A stretch of 64,000 nucleotides of DNA from Spongilla lacustris (GCA_949361645.1 OX442426.1:3964673-4028672), one strand, 5' to 3'; positions 33,148-46,810 are shown, counted from the first letter of the stretch. Numbers and translations: made by a program. Notes: generated by a model not told the origin, from the letters alone.

Positions 33148-33313
33148 TCCCCAGCATTATGACTCTATACTGCATAAATAATCATCTTAATTAAGCACAC
33201 TTCGTGTAATTTGCTTGGCGGCTGGTGCGCCCCTATCGTCATTTTGGCGCCCCCTTTTTAAGGCCACCTGGGGGGGCAATTGCCCCCCCGGCCACCTCGC
33301 CACTGGCTAGGAG

Positions 33314-33590
33314 GGGGAGGGTAGTTATTAGTTTATTACACCAAATGTGTCACGTGCCGAAATGCGGATCATTTCTAATTATCTCCGCGTTTCGTATCCA
33401 GGTATTCTTCATCTACGATGTAATGGGCAGGTACAAATGTAATTAATCAGAAGCCATACAACTTTGTTGTACCACAATGTCACTGTAGTATAAATTGATA
33501 TAAATTTGTTGCTTATTCATGATCCACCTGCAGCTATGGTCAATGGCCTTGCTCACATTTCACATTTGGTAAAAAAGACTTGGGGGATGA
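33314..33590. repeat. Spacer between minisatellite arrays, duplicated at 47551-47830
   Basis: TTTATTACACCAAATGTGTC through ATTTGGTAAAAAAGACTTGG is nearly identical to 47570-47822, with small indels. Array-spacer-array thus forms a larger repeat. Confidence 0.88.
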
Positions 33591-34065
33591 GGGGGAGGGG
33601 GGAGGCGGGGGGAGGGGGGAGGCGGGGGGATAGTGGTAGTGGTATTAGGTAGCCAGGAGGGGGAGAGGGGATAGTAGTATTAGGTAGCTAGGCTGGGGGA
33701 GGGGGATAGTGGTATCAGGTAGCTAGGAGGGGGAGTGGGGGGGATAGTAGCTAGGAGGGGGAGTAGTATTAGGTAGCTAGTAGGGGGAGGGGGATAGTGG
33801 TATTAGGTAGCTAGGAGGGGTGAGGAGGGAATAGTAGTATTAGGTAGCTAGGAGGGGAGAGGGGGATGTTGGTATTAGGTAGCTAGGAGGGGGATAGTGG
33901 TTTTAAGTAGCTAGGATGGGAGATAGTGGTTGCTAGGTGGGGGGATGGTGGTGCTAGGTAGCTAGGAGGGGGGTGGCGGGGGGGATAGTGATAGTAGTAT
34001 TGGTAGCAAGGAGGGGGATAGTAGTATTAAGTAGCTAGGAGGGAGAAGGGGGGATAGTGGTACAC
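33591..34065. repeat. G-rich minisatellite, third array
   Basis: TATTAGGTAGCTAGGAGGGG units with GGGATAGTGG variants. Confidence 0.9.
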
Positions 34066-34715
34066 AGTACACAGCGGTTCAGCCGTCCAAATACGTGTGA
34101 CGATTAATTCCCGCCGTCAATACACCCGACGTGCAAACAGCGAAACGTGGGTAGGCAGTCATTGTTTCCTTGGACCGTACGGTAGATATTTGGAACGTGG
34201 GCCGTTCGATCAAACCGTCTGCAAAGACACTAAATACACGCAATGAAATTATTTATCTTGAGTCATAATAATTAGCGGCAAATTAAGGACTTTTAATATT
34301 GTGATCACTTTGTGTGCAAATCCACCTACTTCGAGCACCAACTTGCTAACCATGGCTGTGCGATCACTAGTCCTAAAGTTGAAGGAGTTGATATTACCAA
34401 CAATGGTATGGCCTCGTATATGTACATATATCGTACTCAATCACTTCTGTTACATGTAGACAGCACATCGGACGTCAGATAAATTGAAAAGTTAGAGTAC
34501 TGACGTAGTCAGTCCCATAGGCTTTAGCACCAAAGTCGGGCCGAGGCTCACCGTAAGACGGATTACTAGTACATCAGCACGGGCCCGTACCAGCCACCAG
34601 TTTTTGCAGAAAACCTCTAGGAGGTGCCAGCGTCTTTTTTTTTGTCACAGCCTGGTCAGGTTATTCCAAGACATCTGATTCCGTCAGCACATCTTTACTG
34701 CGCGTCATCGTTTGA
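34066..34715. other. Intergenic, no gene supported
   Basis: Unique-looking sequence; only a short ORF on the minus strand (34249-34440) with no recognised feature. Confidence 0.45.
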
Positions 34716-36155
34716 GTGCTGAGACATTCTTACACACTCTCCTTACACGCTGTTTCTCATCCTCATGAGAAAGTATTGTCTTGTATTGAAGGCAAGGTAA
34801 TGGATGACTGATGTGTGCTTGGAGTACAAACATCCAAACATCTCTCTACGCAGTGTTCTCCAATACGTGCTCCCCCATACTGCGTGTGAGAGGTGCCATC
34901 TCTTCCTTCCCTGGAAGGACTCTAATTTGATCAAGTGAATGATTGGAAGGTACGTACTGAGACATTCTTACACACTCTCCTTACACGATGTTTCTCATCC
35001 TCATGAGAAAGCATTGCCTTGTATTGAAGGCAAGGTAATGGATGACTAATGTGTGCTTGGAGTACACACATCCAAACATCTCTCTACGCAGTGTTCTCCA
35101 ATAAGTGCTCCCCCGTACTGCGTGTGAGAGGTGCCATCTCTTCCTTCCCTGGAAGGACTCTAATTTGAACAAGCGAATGATAGCGACAAGGTACGTACTG
35201 AGACATTCTTACACACTCTCCTTACACTCTGTTTCTCATCCTCATGAGAAAGCATTGTCTTGTATTGAAGGCAAGGTAATGGATGACTGATGTGTGCTTG
35301 GAGTACAAACATCCAAACATCTCTGTACGCAGTGTTCTCCAATAAGTGCTCCCCATCCATCCACGTAGCAGAGATCTACCCTGCCTGTGAGAGGTGCCAT
35401 CTCTTCCTTCCCTGGAAGGACTGCAAATGATTGTAACAACTGTCAAGGTACGTACTGAGACATTTTTACACACTCTCCTTACACTCAGTTTCTCATCCTC
35501 ATGAGAAAGCATTGAAGGCAAGGTAACGGATGACTGATATGTGCTTGGAGTACACACATCCAAACATCTCTCTACGCAGTGTTCTCCAATAAGTGCTCCC
35601 CCATACTGCGTGTGAGAGGTACCATCTCTTCCTTCCCTGGAAGGACTCTAATTTGATCAAGTGAATGATTGGGAGAAGGTATGTACTGAGACATTCTTAC
35701 ACACTCGCCTTACACTCTGTTTCTCATCCTCATGAGAAAGCATTGTCTTGTATTGAAGGCAAGGTAATGGATGACTAATGTGTGCTTGGAGTACACACAT
35801 CCAAACATCTCTCTATGCAGTGTTCTCCAATAAGTGCTCCCCATCCATCCACGTAGCAGAGATTTGCCCGGCCTGTGAGAGGTGCCATCTCTTCCTTCCC
35901 TGGAAGGGCTGCGAATGATTGTAACAAGGTACATACTGAGACATTTTTACACACTCTCCTTACACTCAGTTTCTCATCCTCATGAGAAAGCATTGAAGGC
36001 AAGGTAATGGATGACTGATATGTGCTTGGAGTACACACATCCAAACATCTCTCTATGCAGTGTTCTCCAATAAGTGCTCCCCCATACTGCGTGTGAGAGG
36101 TGCCATCTCTTCCTTCCCTGGAAGGACTCTAATTTGATCAAGCGAATAATTGTCT
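34716..36155. repeat. Satellite of about 240-bp units, six copies, with B-C higher-order dimers
   Basis: Units start (ACTGAGACATTCTTACACAC) near 34718, 34957, 35199, 35455, 35685 and 35936. Units 3 and 5 share a CCATCCATCCACGTAGCAGA insert and a CTGCAAATGATTG-type end; units 4 and 6 share a deletion (CATTGAAGGC for CATTGTCTTGTATTGAAGGC) and CTCAGTTTCTC. This gives A-A-B-C-B-C. Similar ORFs in each unit are a consequence of repetition. Confidence 0.93.
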
Positions 36156-37524
<1,369 letters not shown>

Positions 37525-38727
37525 TGTGGTAGCTAGGAGGGGGATAGTAGTATTAGGTAGCTAGGAGAGGATAGTGATATTAGGTAGCTAGGAGGGGCAT
37601 AGTAGTATTTATAATGGGGGATAGTGGTGTTAGGTATCTAGGATAGGGGAGAGTGCAGTTAGGTAGCTAGGAGGGGGGATAGTGGTGTTAGACAGCTAGG
37701 AGGGAGGATAGTGGTGTTAGATAGCTAGGAGGCGGGATAGTGGTGTTTGGTATCTAGAAGGTGGGACAGTGGTGTTAGGTAGCTAGGAGGGGGGATAGTG
37801 GTGTTAGGTAGCTAGGAGGGGGATTGTGGTATTAGGTAGCTAGGTGGGGGATAGTGGTGTTAGGTAGCTAGGAGGGGGGATAGTGGTATTAGGTAGCTAG
37901 GATGGGGATGGTGGTGCTAGGTAGCTAGGAGGGGGGTGGCGGGGGGGATGTGGTAGTAGTATTAGGTAGCTAGGAGTAGGGAGGGGGGATAGTAGTATTA
38001 AGTAGCTAGGAGGGGGAGGGGGATAGTAATATTAGGTAGATAGAAGGGGGAGGGGGATAGTAGTATTTGGTAGCTAGGAGGGGGAGGGAGATAGAGGTAT
38101 TAGGTATCTATAATGCGGAATAGTGGTGTTAGGTATCTAGGAGGGGGAGAGTGCTGTTAGGTAGCTAGGAGGGGGGATAGTGGTGTTAGATAGCTAGGAG
38201 GGGGATGGTGGTGTTAGGTAGCTAGGAGGGGGATAGTGGTGTTAGGTAGCTAGGAGGGGGGATAGTGGTGTTAGGCAGCTAGGAGGGGGGAGGGGTTAGT
38301 GGTTGTAGGCAGCTAGGAGGGGAGAGGGGGATAGTGGTATTAGGTAGCTAGGAGGGGGAGGGGGATAGTGGTGTTAGGCAGCTAGGTGGGGGAGGGGGAT
38401 AGTGATATTAGGTGGCTAGGAGGGGAGAGGGGGATAGTGGTATTAGGTAGCTTGGAGGGGGGAGGGAGATAGTGGTATTAGAGAGTTATATAGCTTGGAG
38501 GGGGGAGGGTAGTGGCATTACGGTGTTAGTTAGCTAGGAGGGGGAAGGTAGCTTTGTGGCGGGAGGGTGGTGGTATTAGGGAGCTAGGTGGGAGGAGAGT
38601 AGTGGTATTAGGGAGTTAGGAGTGGGAGGGGATTGGTATTAGTTAGCTAGGAGAGGGAAGGTACTGGTGTTAGGTAGCTAGAGGGAGGGGGAGGGTAGTG
38701 GTGTTAGGTAGCTAGAGGGAGGGAGGT
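37525..38727. repeat. G-rich minisatellite, fourth array (left of pol)
   Basis: GGTGTTAGGTAGCTAGGAGG type units dominate here (GTGTT rather than GTATT). The array ends abruptly at the first codons of the retrotransposon fragment. Confidence 0.9.
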
Positions 38728-41700
38728 CATGGGCTAGCAGTAGCCCATGCTGTTATGCAAACAGGAAATGATCTTATTGTTGTACAGGTTCTGAATCCTC
38801 ACCGGATGCCAGTGGTGTTGAGAAAAGGTGAAAAGATAGGATGCTTTTAAAGCCACTTCAAGATGTATGCAGCATAGAGCTGATTGATGAGAAAGGACAA
38901 AAGAATTCTCAGCGCAGGCGGGCCCTCGAGGATGCCATTGATCAACTAGTCTCTGCTGCTAAGAACATTTCTGACTCAGACAAAAGGAAACTGAGGGACC
39001 TGTTGTCACAATTTGGTGATGTCATCTCTACCGGAGATAGGGATCTGGGAAAAACCAGCATGGTATTCCATACAATTGACACAGGGGATTCGGTGCCTGT
39101 ACGCCAGGCAGCTAGAAGACTTCCATACTCTCAACGTAATGAGGTACGTGAACTATTGGAAGATATGTTGGGTAGAGAAATTATACAGCCCAGTAAAAGT
39201 GCATGGTCTTCTCCAGTTGTCTTGGTTAAGAAAAAGGATGGGTCAACACGTTTTTGTGTAGATTTTCGGAAGCTCAATGGGGTCATTAGGAAGGATGCCC
39301 AGCCATTGCCTAGAATTGATGATACATTAGACACACTTGGGCAAGCATGCTTATTTTGAACTCTAGATTTGGCTAGTGGATACTGGCAGGTTCAGGTAGA
39401 CCCAAAAGACCAAGAAAAAACTGCTTTTGTCACCCCCTTTGGTTTGTATCAATTTAGGGTGATGCCTTTTGGGCTCAGCAATGCCCCTGCAACATTTCAA
39501 CGACTCATGGAGCATGTTTTATCAGGTCTCCATTGGTCCATTTGCTTAGTCTATCTAGACGACATAATAGTTTTTGGGAAATCTGTGGAGGAGCATCTAG
39601 ATCAGCTAAGAGAAGTACTAACCCGTTTGCAAAATGCCGGGTTAAAAATTAAGCCATCAAAGTGTCACCTGATGCAGACAAGAGTTTGGTATCTGGGTCA
39701 CATAGTTTCTAGCAAAGGGATAGAAACTGACCCTGAGAAGGTTCGCTGTGTATCAGATTGGCCTACCCCAACTGATCAAAGATCCCTGAAGCAGTTCATG
39801 GGCTTAGCCTCATATTACAGACGTTTTGTCCAGGGTTTTGCACAGGTTGCAGCACCATTGAATGCACTTACAGAGAAAATAAAAACATGGGAGTGGACAG
39901 CTGAGTGCAATGGTGCATTTTTGGAACTTAAAAAGTGATTGGTCTCAGCCTCCATTCTTGTCATGCCATGTTTCAACCACAAGTTTATTTTAGACACAGA
40001 TGCTAGTGGTGAGGGACTTGGAGCTGTGCTGTCGCAGTCAGTTGATGGGCAGGAAAGAGTGGTTGCTTATGCCAGCAAGACCCTTTCAAAGACAGAGCGT
40101 AGGTACTGTGCCACTAGACGTGAGCTGTTGGCGGTGGTGTGGGCAACACAACACTTCCGACCATACCTGTATGGGTGCGGTTTCCTCTTACGAAGTGATC
40201 ATAGTGCCTTACAATGGTTACACAGTTTTAAGGAGCCGGAAGGGCAAGTTGCGAGGTGGCTTGAACGGTTAGCTGAGTATAATTACAGGGTAGAGCATAG
40301 GCCAGGGAGACAGCATTCAAATGCAGATTCATTGTCTCGGTTGCCGTGTAAGCAATGTGGGTTAGCTATTGTGAATGAAAGCAGTTGTGCTGTGCTCACT
40401 CAAGATACCTCAGCTGGATTTATACTGGTGTGGACGCAGGAGAAAATCAAGAACTTCCAAAGAGAGGATGATAACCTCTTGCAGGTCATAAGGTGGGTTG
40501 AAACTGATTTTCCATCTTCTTCCCCCAAATTACACAGCTTGCAGACCTTGTGGGCACAGAGAGATTACCTACTCCTCCAGGACGAGGTTCTGTATCGCCA
40601 ATGGGAGGATGTTCCAGGTGGTGGAGCACATAAGAAGCTGCAGCTTGTCCTACCAGCATCGTTGGTACCCCAGGTTCTGGCTGGACTGCATGACTCACCT
40701 GTTGGTGGTCACCTGGGCGCAAAGAAAACATTGGATAAGGTTCGAACTCGCTTTTATTGGCCTAATCAGAGGAATGATGTTCAGTTGTGGTGTGCTAGTT
40801 GTGCAAAGTATTGTTCTAGAAAAACGCCATTGGTGGTCAGAGCACCATTGCAGTTAGATAACTCAGTGTCCAGACCATTGCAGCGGGTAGCCATGGACAT
40901 TTTGGGACCACTTCCAGAGACAGCTAGAGGTAACAGGTATATCTTAGTGATAGGAGACTATTTTACAAGGTGGAAAGAGGCGTACCCAATGAAAGATATG
41001 AATGCTTTGACAGTGGCCCAAATATTTGTACATGAATTCATTTGTCATATGGGAATACCTGATGTAATTCATACTGACCAGGGTAGGAATTTTGAAAGTG
41101 CTGTTGTGAAAGGAATTTGCAATTTATTGGGAATAAAGAAAACAAGGACAACACCCTACCATCCACAATCAGATGGCATGATTGAACGTTTTAATAGAAC
41201 GTTATTGAGCATGCTAAGTATTGCTGTGGAGCACGATGAGCATGGCTGGGATTTGCAATTGCCTCTTTTGATGTTTGCGTACAAAACCAGTACTCATGAA
41301 ACCACAGGAGCCACTCCATTTGAATTGATGTATGGTCGTGAAGCACAGTTACCTGAAGATCTTATGTTCCATATTCCAGCAAGAGTTGACACGAGCACTT
41401 CCCCTGGCGAGTATTTAAGTCACCTTAAGACACGATTGGAAGCTGCCTACAAGCTGGTAAGGGCACATGCCAATAAACAGCAAATGCGTCAAGGGGATAA
41501 TTACAATCGAACTGTAAAGGGTAAACTTTTTCAAGTGGGTGATTTGGTATTGTTGCATTGCCCCCATGTTCCAAAAGGTATGTCACGTAAGATGCACAAA
41601 CCATGGAAAGGTCCATTTGAGGTCAAAACTGTGTTAGGACCTGTAACTTATCATATTGTCAATTGTGAGTATCCTCGCAAAAGATTGGTGGTGCATAATA

Positions 41701-41757
41701 ATCGTCTGAAGCCTTTTATTGCTAGGGAGAGCACAGAGGAAGGAGAAATGAAGGGGG
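38728..41757 (+). pseudogene. Ty3/gypsy-type retrotransposon pol (RT-RNase H-integrase), broken
   Basis: Order: a protease-RT linker remnant (38730-38838, reading VLNPHRMPVVLRKGEK), a frameshift at about 38838, reverse transcriptase with YLDD at 39552-39563, RNase H (LDTDASGEGLGAVL), integrase HHCC zinc finger (LHDSPVGGHLG...CASCAKYC) and the D,D,E core (MDILGP, HTDQGRNF, GMIERFN). Two in-frame TGA codons at 39357-39359 and 39936-39938 interrupt it. It ends with a GPF-type integrase tail that fuses directly into minisatellite at about 41758. No gag, LTR, primer-binding site or polypurine tract seen. Non-functional. Confidence 0.92.
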
Positions 41758-41998
41758 ACGGGGAGGGGGATAGTGGTATTAGGTAGCTAGGAGGAAGGAG
41801 AGGGGGGATAGTGATACTAGGTAGCTTGGAGGGGGAGGGGGGTAGTGTTATTAGGGAGTTAGGTAGCTAGGATGGGGGAAGGTAGCTAGGTGGGGGAGGG
41901 TAGTGGTATTAGGGAGTTAAGTAGCTAGGTGGGAGGAGGGTAGTGGTATTAGGGGTTTATGTAGCTAGGTGGGGGAAGTGTTGTGGTATTAGGGAATT
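41758..41998. repeat. G-rich minisatellite, fifth array (right of pol)
   Basis: Begins GGGGATAGTGGTATTAGGTA immediately after the integrase frame, which runs into it (last codons D-S-G-I-R then stop in the repeat). Confidence 0.9.
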
Positions 41999-41999
41999 A

Positions 42000-42790
42000 C
42001 ACTACACCAAATTTATATGTTTCAGTTAGATTGGAAACGTACGGAAATACGGTGTTGATTGTCTTGGGAAATTTCCTTTGTATTTCCTTATCACGGAAAG
42101 ATACCAAAACATGCAGTAAATTCAGTTGACTGGTTACTTCAATTCACTACTGCAATTCACTGTCACACATGACTATTACATGTGAAGCGTTTCGTGTTCG
42201 CGCCAACCAAATCTATCATTACAAATTTACAACTGACCTTGTTTCTTATATATATTCGATTTGTATGCGAAAAGACAGTCATAAATACATGTAATGGAGT
42301 CGCGCAACGTTACTCCTCAAATTGCTACAATGCATGTAGCCAGAAAGCTGGATTACATGTTACACTTAATTTACAATTCATAGACATCGCTATCACGTGC
42401 ACGTGAGTAATAGTACCGCCTAAGGATGCGAACTGGATTTGAACTACTGATCAGTAGTTGCTGAGTCTGTGACCTTCGCGACCAAACACGAAGGTCGGGC
42501 CACGCGGCCCACGCCCAACATGATTTAAACAGCAGGAGGACACGCCACAAGGATTAGCCGATACAACTAGAGGTATGATAATAAATGGTAGAGCTACTAG
42601 AGGTTACGCTACTAATACTGTGTGGTCCTGTGGATCGATTGGTTTGGGTAGAGGTTGCACAAACTGAAAAGTTAAGTTACATTCATTCTATGTACTTATG
42701 TGTTATTATATGTACATGTGTAACTGCTAGTGCATCACGCGATGCATGTATACATACATGTACATGTACATATGGGGTAGCTGCTGCTGT
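42000..42790. other. Intergenic with two strong hairpins
   Basis: AACTACTGATCAGTAGTT (42442-42459) is a perfect 18-bp palindrome. GACCTTCG...CGAAGGTC (42471-42496) is an 8-bp stem with a 10-base loop. No gene supported. Confidence 0.6.
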
Positions 42791-42794
42791 GTGG

Positions 42795-43850
42795 GTGTTT
42801 GGGGTGAGGTTAGGTGTGTGTGGGGAAGAGAGGTTACTGTGTGGGAAAGAGTTTTCTCTGAGGGTGTGTGGGGATGAGATTACTGTGCAGGGGCGTATCC
42901 AGGATTTCAGAGGGGGAGGGGTTCCAACTTTGTACATTAATCGATATATGAGCTGGGAGGCGAGGGGGGGGGGTTTCAGTCTATACGAAAACTAGGGGGG
43001 GGGGGGGAGGGGTTGCAAGGGTGGCGGCATTTCATATGCCATGGGAGGGGCGGCAGTGGCCGCCCCTGCCCCCAAAGCCGGGGCTGACCAGCAAGGGGGT
43101 GAGGGTTGTGTCTCACCAAATACGTGCACTTAGATATTAAAATTAATTTTGGAAGGGGGGGAAGTTTCCGGGCAACGCTGAAACTTCTATGAATACATGC
43201 CTGCTGTGTTGTGTGGGGGGATGAGGATACTGTGTGTGGGGGGGAAAGAGTTTACTGTGTGTGGGGGGAAAGAGGTTACTGTATGTGGGGGGGGGGAAAG
43301 GTTACTGTGTGTGGGGGGGCAAAGAGTTTACTGTGTGTGGGGGGAAAGAGTTTACTGTGTGTGGGGGGAAAGAGGTTACTGTGTGTGGGGGGAAAGAGGT
43401 TACTGTGTGTGGGGGGGAAAGAGGTTACTGTGTGTGGGGGGAAAGAGGTTACTGTGTGTAGGGGGAAAGAGGTTACTGTGTGTGGGGGGGAAAGAGGTTA
43501 CTGTGTGTGGGGGGGAAAGAGGTAACTGTGTGTGGGGGGAAAGAGGTTACTGTGTGTGGGGGGAAAGAGGTTACTGTGTGTGGGGGGAAAGAGGTTACTG
43601 TGTGTGGGGGGAAAGAGGTTACTGTGTGTGGGGGGAAAGAGGTTACTGTGTGTGGGGGGAAAGAGGTTACTGTGTGTGGGGGGAAAGAGGTTACTGTGTG
43701 TGGGGGGAAAATTTACTGTGTGTGGGGAAAGAGGTTACTGTTTGTGGGGGGGAATGAGGTTACTGTGTGTGGGGGGAAAGAGGTTACTGTGTGTGGGGGG
43801 GAAAGAGTTTACTGTGTGGGGTAAGAGGTTACTGTGGGTGGGGTGAGTAC
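42795..43850. repeat. 24-bp minisatellite (GGTTACTGTGTGTGGGGGGA)
   Basis: Degenerate units at 42805-42890, then an interruption (42888-43195) beginning with a GGGGCGTATCCAGGATTTCA end like the element at 13151, then about 27 regular units at 43205-43850. Cys/Gly-rich ORFs are artefacts of period 24. Confidence 0.93.
42889..43068. mobile_element. Possible GGCGTATCCAGGATTTCAG element interrupting the 24-bp array
   Basis: Left end CAGGGGCGTATCCAGGATTT is shared with 13151-13175 (CAGTGGTGTATCCAGGATTT). A possible right end is GGCCGCCCCTG near 43066. G-rich interior including a CTATACGAAAACTAGGGGG unit as at 13200-13400. TSD not verified. Confidence 0.45.
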
Positions 43851-43859
43851 GGTGTGGGT

Positions 43860-44634
43860 ATGTCCTATGATCTGCGGCAACCCTATAGAAAGGAACCACA
43901 TATGGATGGCCATGCACCCCCAATAGGGTGGCCTCATTAGATGATGACTGCACATCGAAGATGGCATAATACACACATGTGTACTTCAGATCAGGCGGTG
44001 GGGTTCTGTATGTGAGTGTGTTCTTACTGATAAATACATGTACATTAACATTTAAAACTCCATTCTACATGTAGTTGCCATGAAGATGCCACCTCTCCAA
44101 AAATTTTGGATGGGATATCCTCTCCATGGCTGGCTGGGCATATTCAAAGGTAGCACATGTGAGTTCTGGCTACGACAAGGGGGCATGGGCATGGTGGAGT
44201 GGAAAAGGTTATGGGTGGGCACAACTAACCCAGACAGGGTGTATGAAGAATGCTGTTAGCTGCAATTCATTGTCAGGGCTTGATCTGCGGCATAGCCCCT
44301 TTTCAGGTCAGAACTTTTGGTATCTATTGTGATCCTCTTTGTGGAACGTGTGAGGGGGGAGGTAGGGATATATGGATTGAACTCAGAAACTGACTCACAC
44401 ATGTATGGACACTAATTTATTTGGAGGTGTTTTTATGTTATTTCAGTCGTAGGGCGTATCAGAATGTTTTATGCAGACTGTGGGGATACTGAGCAGCTTG
44501 AAGAATGGCTCTTGAAGAGATGAAGGGACCTCTAGTGGCAGACTTGACAACGAATTAGAATTATATGTACACTATTTATTGCCCATTGGTGTATTTCTGT
44601 TCCAAACTGAGATTTGATAAATCCTATGTCAATT

Positions 44635-44635
<1 letters not shown>
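43860..44635. other. Region with exon-like fragments, unassigned
   Basis: TTATTTCAG followed by a frame VGRIRMFYADCGDTEQLEEW ending in TGA (about 44450-44524) looks like a terminal exon, and 44110-44270 contains WVGTTNPDRVYEECC in another frame. No family recognised and no complete model could be built. Confidence 0.25.

Positions 44636-44682
<47 letters not shown>
44636..44682. repeat. (CA)n microsatellite
   Basis: About 23 CA dinucleotides. Confidence 0.97.
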
Positions 44683-44685
<3 letters not shown>

Positions 44686-44689
44686 ATCA

Positions 44690-46164
44690 TATTCATGCTT
44701 TTGGTAACCTTGAGGTCAGACCTTACTGACAATGCAAGCAGCTGTCTAGTTATATAAACAAGCCATAAATGGAAAATATCTGAATGCATATAAGCACATT
44801 CATCAGGAATGGTTTCTATTCTGTCTGATCTGGAATGAGACTTTAACTCAAAACCTTTGACTTTTTTATGACACAGTTGCAAAATGGAAGCTCGGAGAAT
44901 AAAATGCATAGAAGCAAATGTGTATCTTCTTACCACTTTATAATATTATGAACAAAAACTGTGTGTGCCCCTACACCCCCCTCCCCCACCCCTCTTTCTA
45001 CTCTGACCCTCAATCTTTATAGCTGACCATGTATGTGTGTATACACAGAACTAGTGTTTGTCATGAAAGTAAAACATAGTATACATTTAACACTATATAC
45101 TGGTATACAATGTCTTGTTTATGTATGTATTTTGACAGGGACAGTTGAAATGCAAGAGAGAGATAATCTATTCAATGCCATAAGCCAGGCTGAAAAGGCT
45201 TTTACATTGTAAACTGAGTTGATTATACCGGGTGTGTACCACTTGTTGCATTTGAATGCATCCCGACAATCAATTTATATTTTTCTATGCCAGTGTTCTA
45301 AAAGAGAATTATGATATCATACATTTATTATTATTTTCAAAGTCGAAAGTATATGTGAGTCAAAGTAATATGTATGATCCCATGCATATGATACATGTAT
45401 AACAATTATTAATCGATTTATGTAGATTTAGTCTATGTTGCACTTGCAGTACTAGCTACAAGACATTATCCGGTATTTTAGAACATTAATAATTATAAAG
45501 TCCTATTCATCTACTAAAATGATACTATTAGCCACAATACAAATACAGTCTGATGTATAAATCTTGAACAGATACAGCATAATAATATTATTAGCAATAT
45601 TACAAATACAGTCAAGTTACAGCAGGACTGATATATAAATCTTGAAAAGATCCATCACATACATGTAAACGTACACAAAATGCTAACTATACATATATAC
45701 CCTGCATCAGAACTTGTATGTTATACATGTACAGTAAGCGCAATGTACACAGAAATATATTTATAGACATCACCCACCATTGCAATGAAATAACAAATAT
45801 ATTGCACAGACTAGTATAGCTGAGCTAGTACGTCCAAAAGCTGCACGTAAATCAGTACCCAAGATATATATAGCAAGTAACGTTACATGCTGTTGGAACA
45901 CATTCATATATGTGTACATCAGTACATGTAAGGGTGCATGAAGTATAAAAACCGAACATAGCATTTAACAACCGTATAAGAACTTAGTATAATCAATGCA
46001 TATGTTAGCCTGGGTACAATTCCTTGAGTAAAAGTCAATCACTTTCCCTTGCATATTAGCTGCATTCAGTGCACTGCTGTAATCATTTAAAATAATGGTG
46101 GGCGTGGCACAATACCAAAGGTACGTACGTGAGAGTGGATATCACATAGCCCCAGCTGCCGCTC

Positions 46165-46165
<1 letters not shown>
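44690..46165. other. AT-rich intergenic sequence
   Basis: No gene seen. A loosely duplicated segment AATATTACAAATACAGTC...GATATATAAATCTTGAA occurs at about 45535-45570 and 45597-45648. Confidence 0.5.

Positions 46166-46196
<31 letters not shown>
46166..46196. repeat. Poly-C run
   Basis: About 31 C residues. Confidence 0.95.
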
Positions 46197-46309
46197 ACAT
46201 GTCTGAGTATATGTGGCAGTGAGTTCAGATAACATAGTGTCAATCATGTTCGTCTTGTTAGTATTACATGTACATGTAACGAGGAACGTAGCATAGGTGA
46301 CGTCATTGA

Positions 46310-46810
46310 TTGTTGCGGGAATTTTTTTAATCGTATTGTGGGTCGCGTCACGTGGCCCTGGGCGGTTTGGAATTGGGCGCGCAATTTGGCAAGAAGGTAA
46401 GTGAAAGTGTATCTTCACATCCTCTACGTAGGCAAGGCCGCAAGGGGGTTGCCATCTTGAAATTTTCTACATAATTGGCAAGGCCAAAAGGGCCGGCTAG
46501 CCTACCGATTGGGGAACGCAACACAAGGTAAGTGATCAATATCGTATAGGCATGTGATGACCATGCGTGTTTCTCCACGTTTTGCCTCAAAACTAACGTT
46601 AAGAAACCAAAGAAAATATACGGAGCGCGAATGAATGCTACGGTGGAATACTCAGCAGCGATGCGTGTCGTGGCATAGCTATGGTCGTGGTAAGTGGTTA
46701 CTGGTACATGGGTGTCTGTGCGCGTGTGCTTATATCACGTGTAAGGCAGGTTAAAGACAAATCTTTTTGTGTCAGATCTGAAGAAGAAAGGTACGTGCAT
46801 GTGTTTTACA
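46310..46810 (+). promoter_or_regulatory. Possible CpG-rich promoter / non-coding first exons
   Basis: Four strong donor-like sites occur in 400 bp: AAG|GTAAGTG at 46395, CAAG|GTAAGTG at 46526, GTG|GTAAGTGG at 46690, AAAG|GTACGTG at 46790. A GCCATCTTG (YY1-type) word lies at 46452. No coding exon downstream could be linked. Confidence 0.25.

Larger units (their letters stand above)
30138..33305. mobile_element. hAT-like element, TSD GCTAGGAG, hosting transposon copy 5
   Basis: Inverted ends CAGTGGCCAGGTGGC (30138) and GCCACCTCGCCACTG (33305) with perfect 8-bp TSD GCTAGGAG at 30130-30137 and 33306-33313. Removing copy 5 leaves about 650 bp with poly-C/G stems near both ends and no transposase, hence non-autonomous. 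Confidence 0.88.

Noticed and set aside
37525..42000. LTRs flanking the pol fragment
   Set aside because: Both flanks are minisatellite; no TG...CA-bounded direct repeats, tRNA primer site or polypurine tract beyond the array itself.
42421..42500. tRNA-like T-arm word GTTCAAATCC on the minus strand
   Set aside because: No acceptor, D-arm or anticodon stem pairs around it; the pairing present is an 18-bp palindrome and a separate hairpin.
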